Made by a program: the position numbers and the translations under genes
The notes under the pieces: model-generated
What the model saw: only the letters and a program-made list of their open reading frames with translations
What the model was told of the DNA's origin: nothing
Database searches by the model: none
Assembly (NCBI GenBank): GCA_964545715.1
Contig: CAZJHX010000044.1
Coordinates: 1-64,000 of the forward strand
DNA length: 64,000 nt
Source: CAZJHX01 sp964545715
GTDB lineage: Bacteria; Myxococcota_A; UBA9042; GCA-2863065
Direction: 5' to 3'
Shown: piece after piece, positions 24,242 to 32,579 of the stretch
Layout of the letters: each line of letters begins with the position of its first letter
Position numbering within the stretch: position 1 is the stretch's first letter

Positions 24242-26437
24242 ATGGAACGACGAACCATCACCACTATTGTTGTCCTTGCGCTCGCCGGCCTGGTGTTCCT
24301 GGTCGTGCGCAACCTCAACGACGGCGAAGAATCCGCAGAGAAGGACGGCACCGAAGCGTCCGCCGCCGCTGAGACGGAGACCGCCGTCGCCAGCGCCGGC
24401 GTCGGCGCCCCGCTCGCCACGTTCGATGTGACCGCTGAGACCGAGTATGCCGGCATGTTCACGGCGCAGGTCAGCACCGCGGGCGGTACGCTCTCCAGCG
24501 TCGTCCTGCACAAGGAGCAGTACAAGCGGCCCGACAAGACCGAGGGCGCACCGGACTACGTGCCGGAGGAGCGCCTGGTCGAGGGGCCCTACGAGGTCGT
24601 CGGCCCCTGGGACGCGATCGTCGACGGACAGGTGAACCTACCGTTCCATCTGGAGCTGAAGCGGCTCGAGTGGGGTGATGACAAGGACGCGACCATCGAT
24701 CGCCTCGTGCGCGCGGCCACGGCCATCACCTTTGATGAGACGCGGATCATCGGCTCCCTGCCGCCCGCCGGTGACGGGGACCTCGGCGTGCGGTCCGGTG
24801 ATACGCTGCACGGCGCTGACGGCGCGGTCATCGGCACGGTGGATGCCGTCGAGAGCCTGGAGACCACGGTCACGTTTACGCTCAAGGAGAAGGCGGGACC
24901 AGACTTCCCCGAGACGGTGACTGTTCGCCGCGTCGGCAAGCCCCGCATTCAGTACGAGACCGACCCACGCTTTGTTCGGGTGGCCTCGCCCGACACGGGT
25001 ACGGTCATCATGGTCTGGCCCAACCCGGAGCGCGACAACAGCGACGTCTGGATCGAGCGGACCTGGACGGCAACCGGCGACTATCAGCTGGCCCACAGCA
25101 CCCGCTTTGTAAACATGAGCAAGTACGCGCTGGCCGTTCAGACGCGCCTGCAGGTTGTCGGTTGGGTCGACCCGTGGCTGGAGCCGCCCGGGATGTTCAG
25201 CACGCCCATGCAGAACTGGGCGCCCGCGTGCCACGTGGGGGGCAGCTTTGAGCAGGAGACGCTCGAGGATCTGCTGGACGAGGACAACAACACGGTCGGC
25301 TACGACGAGGGCGCTGTGCGTTGGCTGGGCATCAACTCCCAGTATTTCCTGCTGGCGGCGGTCTTCAAAGAGGGCGGCGTCAACGGCATCTGCACGGTCA
25401 CCGGCAATGGTCAGGGGATCATCGCGTCGTCGCTGGACCGTCGCGAGGATTACGTCGGCGGTCGCAAGATAGCGTGCCTGCCCGACTGGTTCCCCAAGGG
25501 CAAGCGATCGCCGGACGTGCGCTGCTCGGAGGCGATGACCGCGCTCGGTGTGTCCGCCAAGAACCTGGACGAGACGACCCTCTCCAACGCGCTGGATCTC
25601 TACAAGGGGCCCCGCGCCCAGGCGATCGAGTACAAGCACATGCTGGCAGCGCTGGGCGAGTCGACCCGCGACGACGGCGCCACGATCAACTTCACGGTCT
25701 TCGCCGGCCCGAAGGACCTGGATCTGCTCGAGCCGATCAGCCCCGCGCTGGAGGACGCGCTGGACTTCTGGTGGTTCGGCTTCCTGGCCAAGCCCATGCT
25801 CTGGACCATGAAGTGGCTGAATGCCCAGTTCTCCAGCTGGCTGCTCGCCATTCTGATTCTGACCATCCTCATCAAGGGGCTCATGCTGCCGCTGACGCAG
25901 AAGAGCTACGTGCAGATGCAGCGCATGCAGACGCTGAAGCCGGAGATGGAAGAGCTGCAGAAGAAGCACGCCAACGACAAGCAGAAGCTGCAGACCGAGA
26001 TGATGAACATGTACAAGCGGCACAACGTGAATCCCCTGGGCGGCTGTCTGCCCATGGTGTTTCAGATGCCCGTGTACATCGCGCTCTACCGCTGCATCTA
26101 CTCCGCCGTGGACCTCTATCAGGCGCCGCTGTTCGGCTGGATCACGGACATGACCCAGCCCGACCCGTACTACATCCTGCCCATCTTGTTGGGGCTGTTC
26201 ATGCTGGTGCAGCAGATGTTCATGCCCACCAGCCCGGGCGCCGACCCGACGCAGCAGAAGATCATCAAGTACATGATGCCGGCGATGTTCGCCCTGTTCA
26301 TGCTGATGCTGCCCTCGGGGCTGGTCTTCTACATCGCGGTCTCCACAGTCATCTCGATCGGTCAGCAGTGGCTGATCAAGCGCAAATTCGCTAACGTAGC
26401 GCCCGCCACGCGGCGTGCGAGGAGCAAGGCATCATGA
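24242..26437 (+). CDS. yidC: Membrane protein insertase YidC (long periplasmic domain)
   Basis: 731 residues, longer than E. coli YidC (548). The N-terminal signal-anchor is ITTIVVLALAGLVFLVV. A periplasmic P1-type domain of about 450 residues follows. The conserved insertase core starts near residue 515 with FLAKPMLWTMKWLNAQ and includes LLAILILTILIKGLMLPL, the cytoplasmic coiled coil (QRMQTLKPEMEELQKKH), NPLGGCLPMVFQMPVYIALY and LPSGLVFYIAVSTVISIGQQW. It inserts and folds inner-membrane proteins with or without SecYEG. It starts 12 bases after yidD and overlaps jag by 4 bases. Confidence 0.95.
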   Translation: MERRTITTIVVLALAGLVFLVVRNLNDGEESAEKDGTEASAAAETETAVASAGVGAPLATFDVTAETEYAGMFTAQVSTAGGTLSSVVLHKEQYKRPDKTEGAPDYVPEERLVEGPYEVVGPWDAIVDGQVNLPFHLELKRLEWGDDKDATIDRLVRAATAITFDETRIIGSLPPAGDGDLGVRSGDTLHGADGAVIGTVDAVESLETTVTFTLKEKAGPDFPETVTVRRVGKPRIQYETDPRFVRVASPDTGTVIMVWPNPERDNSDVWIERTWTATGDYQLAHSTRFVNMSKYALAVQTRLQVVGWVDPWLEPPGMFSTPMQNWAPACHVGGSFEQETLEDLLDEDNNTVGYDEGAVRWLGINSQYFLLAAVFKEGGVNGICTVTGNGQGIIASSLDRREDYVGGRKIACLPDWFPKGKRSPDVRCSEAMTALGVSAKNLDETTLSNALDLYKGPRAQAIEYKHMLAALGESTRDDGATINFTVFAGPKDLDLLEPISPALEDALDFWWFGFLAKPMLWTMKWLNAQFSSWLLAILILTILIKGLMLPLTQKSYVQMQRMQTLKPEMEELQKKHANDKQKLQTEMMNMYKRHNVNPLGGCLPMVFQMPVYIALYRCIYSAVDLYQAPLFGWITDMTQPDPYYILPILLGLFMLVQQMFMPTSPGADPTQQKIIKYMMPAMFALFMLMLPSGLVFYIAVSTVISIGQQWLIKRKFANVAPATRRARSKAS

Positions 26438-26922
26438 CCGAAGAAATCCAGGGAGCGGGAAACGTCACGGACCGCGGCATTCGCGCCAAAGACGTGCTCA
26501 ACGATCTGCTGATCCGATCCGGCATCGAGGCCGAGATCGCGCTGACCGAAACCGCCGACCGGGTGAAGCTCGATGTCTACCCCTCCGAGGAGGATGACGC
26601 CCAGTTGCTGATCGGTCGTCAGGGTCGCACGCTGGCGTCGTACCAGTTCATTCTGAACCGCATCGTCAACCGCTTTCCGGAAGACCGGAAGCCGGTGAGC
26701 ATCGACGTCAGCGGGTACGCCGAGCAGCGTAAAGACCGCCTCGGGACGCTGGGGGCGCGCCTGGCGGGGACCGTGCGCGACCACGATCTCGAGGTGCAGA
26801 TCCTGGGCATGGACCCGGCCGATCGGCGCGCGGTCCACATGTCGCTGGCCGATGAGGACGGGATCTCGACGTTCAGCGAGGACGAGGGAATCGCCCGGCG
26901 CCTGGTCGTTACCCGCCGTTAG
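26434..26922 (+). CDS. jag: KH/R3H-domain RNA-binding protein Jag/KhpB
   Basis: 162 residues. The KH-like domain has the LIGRQGRTLASYQFILNRIVN loop, described here by its GxxG-like IGRQG core. The R3H domain contains RKDRLG and DPADRRAVHMSLADEDGIS, with the Arg-x3-His core as R-R-A-V-H. An N-terminal Jag_N domain is short or absent. These proteins bind RNA and affect cell division or envelope growth in several bacteria. Order after yidC is conserved; mnmE, often next, is absent here. The TAG stop is immediately adjacent to the convergent methyltransferase stop. Confidence 0.9.
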   Translation: MTEEIQGAGNVTDRGIRAKDVLNDLLIRSGIEAEIALTETADRVKLDVYPSEEDDAQLLIGRQGRTLASYQFILNRIVNRFPEDRKPVSIDVSGYAEQRKDRLGTLGARLAGTVRDHDLEVQILGMDPADRRAVHMSLADEDGISTFSEDEGIARRLVVTRR

Positions 26923-27615
26923 TTAGCGGGGCCGCAGCCTGGCCACGTAGCGCAGGGGAAAGGCGCGGCTCGGAACGCCGCGCAGCTTCTCGATCTCGAA
27001 CATCCCCTCAACGGTGGCTTGCAGCATCGCGCGATCGAACTCGTGCAGGTGCCACTCGTCCTCCATGTGATCCACCATGTCGTACCCGGCAGCCTCTACG
27101 ACGCGGCGTACGCCCGGCACTCGAAACGCGGCGTCTTTGACGCGGTTGATCAGATCTTCGTTCGGCACCGAGATAACCGCGACACCGTCGGGCTTCAACA
27201 CGCGGCGCATCTCGGCCGCCACACGCCGCGGCTCCATCACGTGCTCCAGCACCTCTGTGCAGTACACGCGGTCAAAAGACGCGTCCTCAAACTCCAGCGC
27301 TTCCGCGTTCATCTTGTGCAGCTGAGCGCCCGGACCCAGCCGCTGCCCCGCCTTCTCCAGAAGGTAGTCCGACAGGTCGATTCCGACGCGCGACCCGGCC
27401 TTGACCAGCTCCAGCACGTTGCCTGCGCCGCAGCCGACCTCGAGGACGCGGTGCTGAGGGCGTGCATCCAAAAGGGTCAGCAGCACGGACACGCGCCGGC
27501 GCTCCAGCAGGCGAACAGGAAGCGGGGACTGCGTGTGATAGAGGTCCGGGTCATGACGCTTGGCCATGTCCTCGTTCCAATCGGCAAACGATTCCCGCGT
27601 GACCCGGTTGTCCAT
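26923..27615 (-). CDS. Class I SAM-dependent methyltransferase
   Basis: 230 residues from the ATG at 27615. Methyltransf_11-type motifs are clear: motif I VLEVGCGAGNVLELV, GIDLSDY for the adenosine-binding acidic residue, FDRVYCTEVLEHV, and VLKPDGVAVISVPN. The C-terminal part (YDMVDHMEDEWHLHEFDRA) resembles SAM enzymes acting on quinone or lipid precursors and surface sugars, but no substrate can be assigned. The gene runs convergent with jag at zero spacing and is divergent from hemE, the entire intergenic space being a long inverted repeat. Confidence 0.82.
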   Translation of the reverse strand: MDNRVTRESFADWNEDMAKRHDPDLYHTQSPLPVRLLERRRVSVLLTLLDARPQHRVLEVGCGAGNVLELVKAGSRVGIDLSDYLLEKAGQRLGPGAQLHKMNAEALEFEDASFDRVYCTEVLEHVMEPRRVAAEMRRVLKPDGVAVISVPNEDLINRVKDAAFRVPGVRRVVEAAGYDMVDHMEDEWHLHEFDRAMLQATVEGMFEIEKLRGVPSRAFPLRYVARLRPR

Positions 27616-27626
27616 GGCGACGCATG

Positions 27627-27789
27627 CTAGCAGAAATCTGGGGCATGGCAGGCGCCGGTCGCGGCGAGGCCGGGCCAGCTTGCGCTCAGGCGACTTGCCC
27701 GTAGCCCCACTATGCGCTGCGTCACCTTCCCCCAAGCTGACCGCGGCCTCGCCACGCCGACGCTGTGCCATGCCCCAGATTTCTGCTAG
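27627..27789. repeat. 163-bp long inverted repeat, family member B
   Basis: The first 24 bases (starting CTAGCAGAAATCTGGGGCAT) are repeated perfectly in inverse orientation at the right end, and the dyad continues inward with mismatches to about 57 bases. The inner arms are homologous to those of the 12906-13066 element on the opposite strand (30 of 33 and 29 of 33 matches), while the outer 20-24 bases are unrelated to that element. It fills nearly all the space between two divergent genes, ending 9 bases before the hemE ATG and 11 bases before the methyltransferase ATG. Confidence 0.82.
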
Positions 27790-27798
27790 TAGAACCGC

Positions 27799-28824
27799 AT
27801 GAGTCACCTTCTGATAGACGCCGCCCTTGGTAAGCCCGTGCCGCGCACCCCGATCTGGATCATGCGCCAGGCCGGCCGCTACATGCCCGAGTACCAGGCC
27901 ATTCGCGCCAAGATGTCGTTTCTGGAGCTCTGTCACACGCCCGAGAAGGCGGCAGAGGTCTCGATCATGCCGCTGGATCAGCTCGGCGTGGACGGCGTCA
28001 TCGTGTTTTGCGACATCCTCGTCCCGCTCGAGGCGATGGGGATGGACCTCAGCTTTCAGAAGGGCAGCGGGCCGGTGCTGGCCAACCCGGTCCGGTCGCG
28101 ATCCGAGATCTCCCGCCTCAAGGCCTACGATCCCAACGTCGCCACCAAGTACCTGCCGGACACGATTCGCCTGCTGAAGAGCGAGATCGGTCACCGGGCG
28201 CCGGTGCTGGGCTTTGCCGGGGCTCCGTACACGCTGGCGTGCTACGCGATCGAGGGCGGCACCGCCCGCCACTACGGCAAGACCAAGAAGTTCATGATGG
28301 AAGACCCCGAGGGGTTCAAGCAGCTGCTCGCGGTCCTGGCGGACGCGGTCGCGGATCTGCTCATCGCACAGATCGAGGCCGGCGCCAGCCTGGTCCAGCT
28401 CTTCGACACCTGGGCGGGCGACCTGATGCCCGACCAGTACAAGGAGTTCGCCGCGCCCTTCAGCCGCCAGATCATCGAGAAGGTCCGCCGGCCCGGCGTC
28501 CCGGTCGTGCACTTCATGAACGGCATCGCCGGCAAGGTCGACACCGTCGCCAGCCTGGAGGCGGACGTGATCAGCATCGACTGGCGCACCGACCTCAAGG
28601 ACATCCGCGCCCAGCTCGGGCCCGACGTGGTCCTTCAGGGCAACCTGGACCCGTGCACCCTGTACGCGCCGCACGAGATCATCACCCAGCGCGCGCAGAC
28701 CGTCCTGGACGCCAACGGCGGCGGCCCGCACGTCTTCAACCTGGGCCACGGCATCCTGCCCGACATCCCGGTGGCCAACGCCAAACACCTGGTCAAGACC
28801 GTCCAGGAAATCTCGGTCAAGTGA
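27799..28824 (+). CDS. hemE: Uroporphyrinogen decarboxylase
   Basis: 341 residues, normal HemE length. It decarboxylates uroporphyrinogen III to coproporphyrinogen III in haem synthesis. The N-terminal PIWIMRQAGRYMPEYQ signature and the GFAGAPYTLACYAIEG signature are both present, with the conserved Asp in FCDILVPLEAMGM. Catalytic surroundings such as FDTWAGDLMPDQY are intact. The ATG is 9 bases after the inverted repeat, so its promoter must lie within that repeat or in the divergent gene. The stop overlaps the next gene in a GTGA arrangement. Confidence 0.96.
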   Translation: MSHLLIDAALGKPVPRTPIWIMRQAGRYMPEYQAIRAKMSFLELCHTPEKAAEVSIMPLDQLGVDGVIVFCDILVPLEAMGMDLSFQKGSGPVLANPVRSRSEISRLKAYDPNVATKYLPDTIRLLKSEIGHRAPVLGFAGAPYTLACYAIEGGTARHYGKTKKFMMEDPEGFKQLLAVLADAVADLLIAQIEAGASLVQLFDTWAGDLMPDQYKEFAAPFSRQIIEKVRRPGVPVVHFMNGIAGKVDTVASLEADVISIDWRTDLKDIRAQLGPDVVLQGNLDPCTLYAPHEIITQRAQTVLDANGGGPHVFNLGHGILPDIPVANAKHLVKTVQEISVK

Positions 28825-29300
28825 GCGCCGAGCTCCCCCCCTGCGGCCTCTACCGCACCGGCGCCGCCCTGCCGGGCCACGAGGAAAAGCTGGCGGCAGG
28901 CGCGCTGATCTACTTCCACAACCACAGCGAGCAGGGAAAGCCCCTGGTCCTGGCGCCGGCGTCCAACACGCACAACAAGTGGACCTTCCAGGAGCGCGGC
29001 TGGCTCTGCGACGACCCGGGCTTTCTGAGGTCGCTCATCCCGCTGAAGGCTGAGGGCTTCTACATCGTCAGCGGCCGCCACCTGCACATCTCCCGCGAGG
29101 AGATCCTGCCCGAGAAGACGCTCGTGCAGCTGGGCTACAACCGCCGAGGCGACACGATCCTCTTCGCCGGCCGCTTCGAGGGCAACAGCATCGCGTTTCC
29201 GGAGACGGGCTACCGCTTCGAGGCCGTCGAGGTGCAACAGAACCTGGAGCCCGCCAACTTCCGCGTGCCCGAAGCCCAGTCGGACCGCATTCTACACTAA
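28821..29300 (+). CDS. Conserved-looking protein of unknown function coupled to hemE
   Basis: 159 residues from a GTG that overlaps the hemE stop (GTGA). Composition is soluble, rich in aromatic residues and Asn/His: LIYFHNHSEQGKPLVLAP, NTHNKWTFQERGWLCDD, LKAEGFYIVSGRHLHISRE, DTILFAGRFEGNSIAFPETG. No motif known to me. The alternating beta-strand character suggests a small beta-barrel or KTSC/cupin-like fold, but that is impression only. The frame extends upstream within hemE but only as a shadow, so the GTG is preferred. Its stop overlaps the convergent HTH gene by 4 bases. Confidence 0.65.
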   Translation: MSAELPPCGLYRTGAALPGHEEKLAAGALIYFHNHSEQGKPLVLAPASNTHNKWTFQERGWLCDDPGFLRSLIPLKAEGFYIVSGRHLHISREEILPEKTLVQLGYNRRGDTILFAGRFEGNSIAFPETGYRFEAVEVQQNLEPANFRVPEAQSDRILH

Positions 29301-29650
29301 TCGACTGTCAGCGAGCCGTACTCACCCGGTCTACGCTCGCCCGCCAGGCGGCACGGCTCTCCCTCGACCGCCGCCAGCGCGTCATCGAAGGCTCGCTCAT
29401 CCCACGCCACCTGTGTGAGCAGCGTCGGGCACGTACGGCGCAGAGCGACCAGCGCGCGCACTTGAAGCACGCGGGAGCGATCCGGCTCCAGGCCGTCGCG
29501 GGCGGTCAAGCCGGCGCTGTCCGCGCGCGCTTTTTTCAGCCAGCGCGAGACGGTGTTCTCCGCCACGCCCATCCAGGTTGCAAGGCGGCACTGGGTGATG
29601 TCCAGGCGGAGAAAGAGGCGGTTTAGTTGCTGGGCGCGCGTATCCGTCAA
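29297..29650 (-). CDS. Small helix-turn-helix DNA-binding protein
   Basis: 117 residues. The N-terminus LFLRLDITQCRLATWMGVAENTVSRWLKK, taken as residues 12-40, has the helix-turn-helix geometry of the Xre/Cro superfamily: a Q-x-x-x-A-x-x-x-G-V turn and a T-V-S-R-W recognition helix. The C-terminal half is helical and uncharacterised. It probably acts as a transcription regulator; the target is unknown. It starts 17 bases downstream of the Cys-rich lipoprotein stop on the same strand and could be co-transcribed with it. Confidence 0.65.
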   Translation of the reverse strand: MTDTRAQQLNRLFLRLDITQCRLATWMGVAENTVSRWLKKARADSAGLTARDGLEPDRSRVLQVRALVALRRTCPTLLTQVAWDERAFDDALAAVEGEPCRLAGERRPGEYGSLTVD

Positions 29651-29666
29651 CGTGAGGTTGACGATA

Positions 29667-31952
29667 TCAGATGTCGCTGGCGCAGTCCGCGAAGCCGCTC
29701 ACCACTACGCAGACGCCGGGCGTTGGGCCTGAGCCGCAGTTCTCGGTGACGAGAGTTTGGGCCACCGTCTGGCAGTAGACCAGCATGTTGCCCTCGCAGT
29801 GGCCGTCCGGTGAGATGTTGTCGCAGCCGCATGTGCCGTCGGCCTGGCAGCGCTTGTTGGCCGGGCAGGTGCCCTCGCAGCCCGGGTCGTCCAGGCAGTC
29901 GTAGCCGCCGCTGCCGCCGTTGTCGTCCGGATTCCACATGCAGAAGGTGTCGAAGTCGGTGCATTTGAGGGTCTGCAGGACGGCGTCCTTGCAGTAGTTG
30001 ACCGTCTGGGTGTTCTCGAGGCAGACCCCCTTCTCGGTGATCGCGCCGCACGGACCGCCGGCCTCGCCCCCGCTGCCGGAGCCCTCCAGGCAGTCAAACC
30101 ACTCCATCTCGGCGTCAAAGCCGCACACCTTGCCGGTCTCGCCGCAGTCCTTGGTGAAGAGGCTGCTGCCGGTGCAGAACTTGAGCACCGTGCCTTCGCA
30201 CACGCCGGTGATGTCGATGTCGCCGCAGTCGTCGTCACCGCCGCCGCCGGTGCCGCACTTGCCGGCGTTGCAGCTCTCGCCGCCGGCACAGATGCCGCAC
30301 AGGTTGCCGCAGCCGTCGTCGCCGCACTCCTTGTTGTCGTTTTCACCCAGCAGGCAGTTCGGTACGCACTCGCCCTCCGCGGGGGTCTTGCAGGCGTTGA
30401 AGTTGAAGTCGGAGTTCCAGCCGCAGTTTTTGCCCAGCGCGCCGCAGTTGACGACCTGCAGTGTGTCCAGCGAGCAGTATTTCAGGGTGTTGCCCTCGCA
30501 GATGCCCTCGTAGCTGATGTCGCCGCACTCGCCGCCGCCGCCCGGGGCCGAGCAGATGCCGCTGTTGCAGACCTTGTCGCCGCTACAGGTGCCGCACGAG
30601 CCGCCACAGGCGTCGTCGCCGCACTCTTTGTTGTCGCACGCGCTCTGGCAGCTGTTGGTGCACCAGTAGGTCTCCTGGCTGGTGATCCAGCTGCACTTGT
30701 AGTCGGCGCCGTAGGCCTTGCAGTCCTGGCTTTTGACCGCGCCGCCCTCACACCAGAGCACGGTGGTGCCGTCCGTGTCGCACTTGCCCTCGTAGGTCAG
30801 GTCGCCGCAGGCGCCGTCGCCCGCCGTGACGCAGTGGCCGGCCACGTCGCAGCTCTGCGTATCCGGGCACGTGCCGCACGAGCCGCCGCATCCGTCGTTG
30901 CCGCAGTCCTTGCCCACGCAGCTGGGCGTGCACACCGACGCTTTGCAGGCGCCCGCCACACAGCTCTGGCTGGGCAGGCAGGTGCCGCACGTGCCGCCGC
31001 AGCCGTCTGGACCGCACTCTTTGCCGCTGCAGCTGGCGTCACAGTTGTTCGGGTCGATGCACTGGCCCTGCGTGCAGGTGTCGCCACCACCGCAGATGCC
31101 GCACTGGCCGCCGCACCCGTTGGGACCGCACTCCTTGCCGCTGCAGTTGGGTACGCACTCGTTGCCCTGGACGCACTTGCCGTCCGCGTTGCACGTCTCC
31201 GACGGCTTGCACTGGCCGCAGATGCCGCCGCAGCCGTCACCGCCGCACGCCTTGTCGGTGCATTGCGGCTGGCAGCCCGCCTTGATGCAGTCGTGCTTGT
31301 TCTTGGTCTCGTTGTAGCCGCAGACCAGCCCCTTGTCGGGGTTGCAGATGATCGAGATCAGCTTGCCGGCTTTGCAGGTGACCGCCACCGTGTCGCTCTG
31401 CTGGCACTCGCCGACCTCGGTGATCGTGCCGCATTGGTTGTCCGTCAGGATGCACTGGCCCTTGCCCTCGTCGCAGACCTTGCCCGGCCCGCACTTGCCG
31501 CACAGGTTGCCGCAGCCGTCGTCGCCGCACTCCTTGTCGTCGCACTTGGGTACGCACCCGCCGTTTCCGTCGGTGCAGGCGCCGGCGCCGTTGCAAGACT
31601 GGCCGGTCGGGCACACGCCGCAGAAGCCGCCGCAGGTGTCCGGACCGCACGCCTTGTGCTCGCACTTGGGCTTGCAGGACACGGCGGAGCACATGCCGGT
31701 GGGATCGCACGCGGTACCCGGCTGACAGATGCCGCAGAAGCCGCCGCAGCCGTCCGGTCCGCACTGCTTGGATCCACACGTGGCGTCGCAGTTGCCCCCG
31801 GTATTGCCGCCGGTGCTCGTGCCGGTGCCCGTCGGGTTGCCGGTGCCCGTGCCCTGGTCGTCCGGCGGATCGGTGATCTTCTTCTCGCTGCCGCAGCCCG
31901 CGACCAGAAAGAGGGACGCGATGAAGATAAATGTGCTCAGAAATCGGTTCAT
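29667..31952 (-). CDS. Large Cys-rich repeat lipoprotein
   Basis: 761 residues. MNRFLSTFIFIASLFLVAGC is a lipoprotein signal; a Gly/Thr/Asn linker follows. The rest consists of two interleaved cysteine modules. Nine copies resemble C-x3-C-x3-K-x-C-G-x-D-x-C-G-G-x-C-G-x-C (for example CDATCGSKQCGPDGCGGFC). About six copies resemble CGDxxYEGxC...LxxC-x-x-x...C, such as CGDISYEGICEGNTLKYC. The many cysteines suggest disulfide-stabilised knots on the cell surface. Such proteins are typical of Myxococcota-type genomes, with unknown function. Its ATG overlaps the stop of the deoxynucleoside kinase gene by 4 bases, so the two are coupled. Confidence 0.85.
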   Translation of the reverse strand: MNRFLSTFIFIASLFLVAGCGSEKKITDPPDDQGTGTGNPTGTGTSTGGNTGGNCDATCGSKQCGPDGCGGFCGICQPGTACDPTGMCSAVSCKPKCEHKACGPDTCGGFCGVCPTGQSCNGAGACTDGNGGCVPKCDDKECGDDGCGNLCGKCGPGKVCDEGKGQCILTDNQCGTITEVGECQQSDTVAVTCKAGKLISIICNPDKGLVCGYNETKNKHDCIKAGCQPQCTDKACGGDGCGGICGQCKPSETCNADGKCVQGNECVPNCSGKECGPNGCGGQCGICGGGDTCTQGQCIDPNNCDASCSGKECGPDGCGGTCGTCLPSQSCVAGACKASVCTPSCVGKDCGNDGCGGSCGTCPDTQSCDVAGHCVTAGDGACGDLTYEGKCDTDGTTVLWCEGGAVKSQDCKAYGADYKCSWITSQETYWCTNSCQSACDNKECGDDACGGSCGTCSGDKVCNSGICSAPGGGGECGDISYEGICEGNTLKYCSLDTLQVVNCGALGKNCGWNSDFNFNACKTPAEGECVPNCLLGENDNKECGDDGCGNLCGICAGGESCNAGKCGTGGGGDDDCGDIDITGVCEGTVLKFCTGSSLFTKDCGETGKVCGFDAEMEWFDCLEGSGSGGEAGGPCGAITEKGVCLENTQTVNYCKDAVLQTLKCTDFDTFCMWNPDDNGGSGGYDCLDDPGCEGTCPANKRCQADGTCGCDNISPDGHCEGNMLVYCQTVAQTLVTENCGSGPTPGVCVVVSGFADCASDI

Positions 31953-32560
31953 TTCAGGTAGCTCCCGATCGTGTCCAGGAGATCGATGCGATCGACCAGG
32001 TCGGACACATAATCCAAACGGTCCGACTCGATCACAACCGTCGGCGACAGGCTATACCCTGCAAGCCACCGATTGTACAAGGAATTTAGCTTGCGAACAT
32101 AGTCGGCTGCGATGTTCTGCTCCTCGGGGCGTCCGCGCAGCTTGATTCGCTTGCGGATGGTGCGCACCGAACACTTGAGATAGATCAGCAGGTCCGGCGG
32201 GCGCAGCCGCGAGCGGATGCTCTGGTACAGCTCATGGTAGGTCTGCCAGTCCCGCTTGGGCATCACGCCCATCCGATGCAGGTTCTGCGCAAAGATCTCC
32301 GCGTCCTCATAGATCGAGCGGTCCTGGACGACGACGCCCTCCTCCTGCTCCAGCTGCAGGTGCAGCGCAAACTTCTTCTGCAGAAAGTAGATCTGCGAGG
32401 CAAACGCCCAGCGCTCCATATCCTCGTAGAACGCCGTCAGATACGGGTTCTCCTCGTTTGGCTCGAAATACGGTGTGACCTCGAAGCGCACCTTCAGAAA
32501 GTCGACCAGCGTGCTCTTGCCCGAGCCCATGTTGCCCGCGATGGCGATATACCTGCCCAT
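31949..32560 (-). CDS. Deoxynucleoside kinase (dNK/dGK family)
   Basis: 203 residues. The P-loop GNMGSGKST is near residues 9-17. The catalytic EPNEENPYL (Glu), QDRSIYED (DRS motif) and the LID region IKLRGRPEEQNI identify the deoxyadenosine/deoxyguanosine kinase family, which salvages deoxynucleosides. Which nucleoside is used cannot be told. It begins 19 bases after the RNA methyltransferase gene and overlaps the Cys-rich lipoprotein start by 4 bases. Coupling of a salvage kinase to a surface lipoprotein is unusual. Confidence 0.85.
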   Translation of the reverse strand: MGRYIAIAGNMGSGKSTLVDFLKVRFEVTPYFEPNEENPYLTAFYEDMERWAFASQIYFLQKKFALHLQLEQEEGVVVQDRSIYEDAEIFAQNLHRMGVMPKRDWQTYHELYQSIRSRLRPPDLLIYLKCSVRTIRKRIKLRGRPEEQNIAADYVRKLNSLYNRWLAGYSLSPTVVIESDRLDYVSDLVDRIDLLDTIGSYLK

Positions 32561-32579
32561 TAGCCCGCCCTCCCGCCCA

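Noticed and set aside
29700..31900. Regular GC-rich repeats suggesting a CRISPR-like array
   Set aside because: The periodicity comes from in-frame Cys-Gly-rich protein modules, not from repeats with unrelated spacers.
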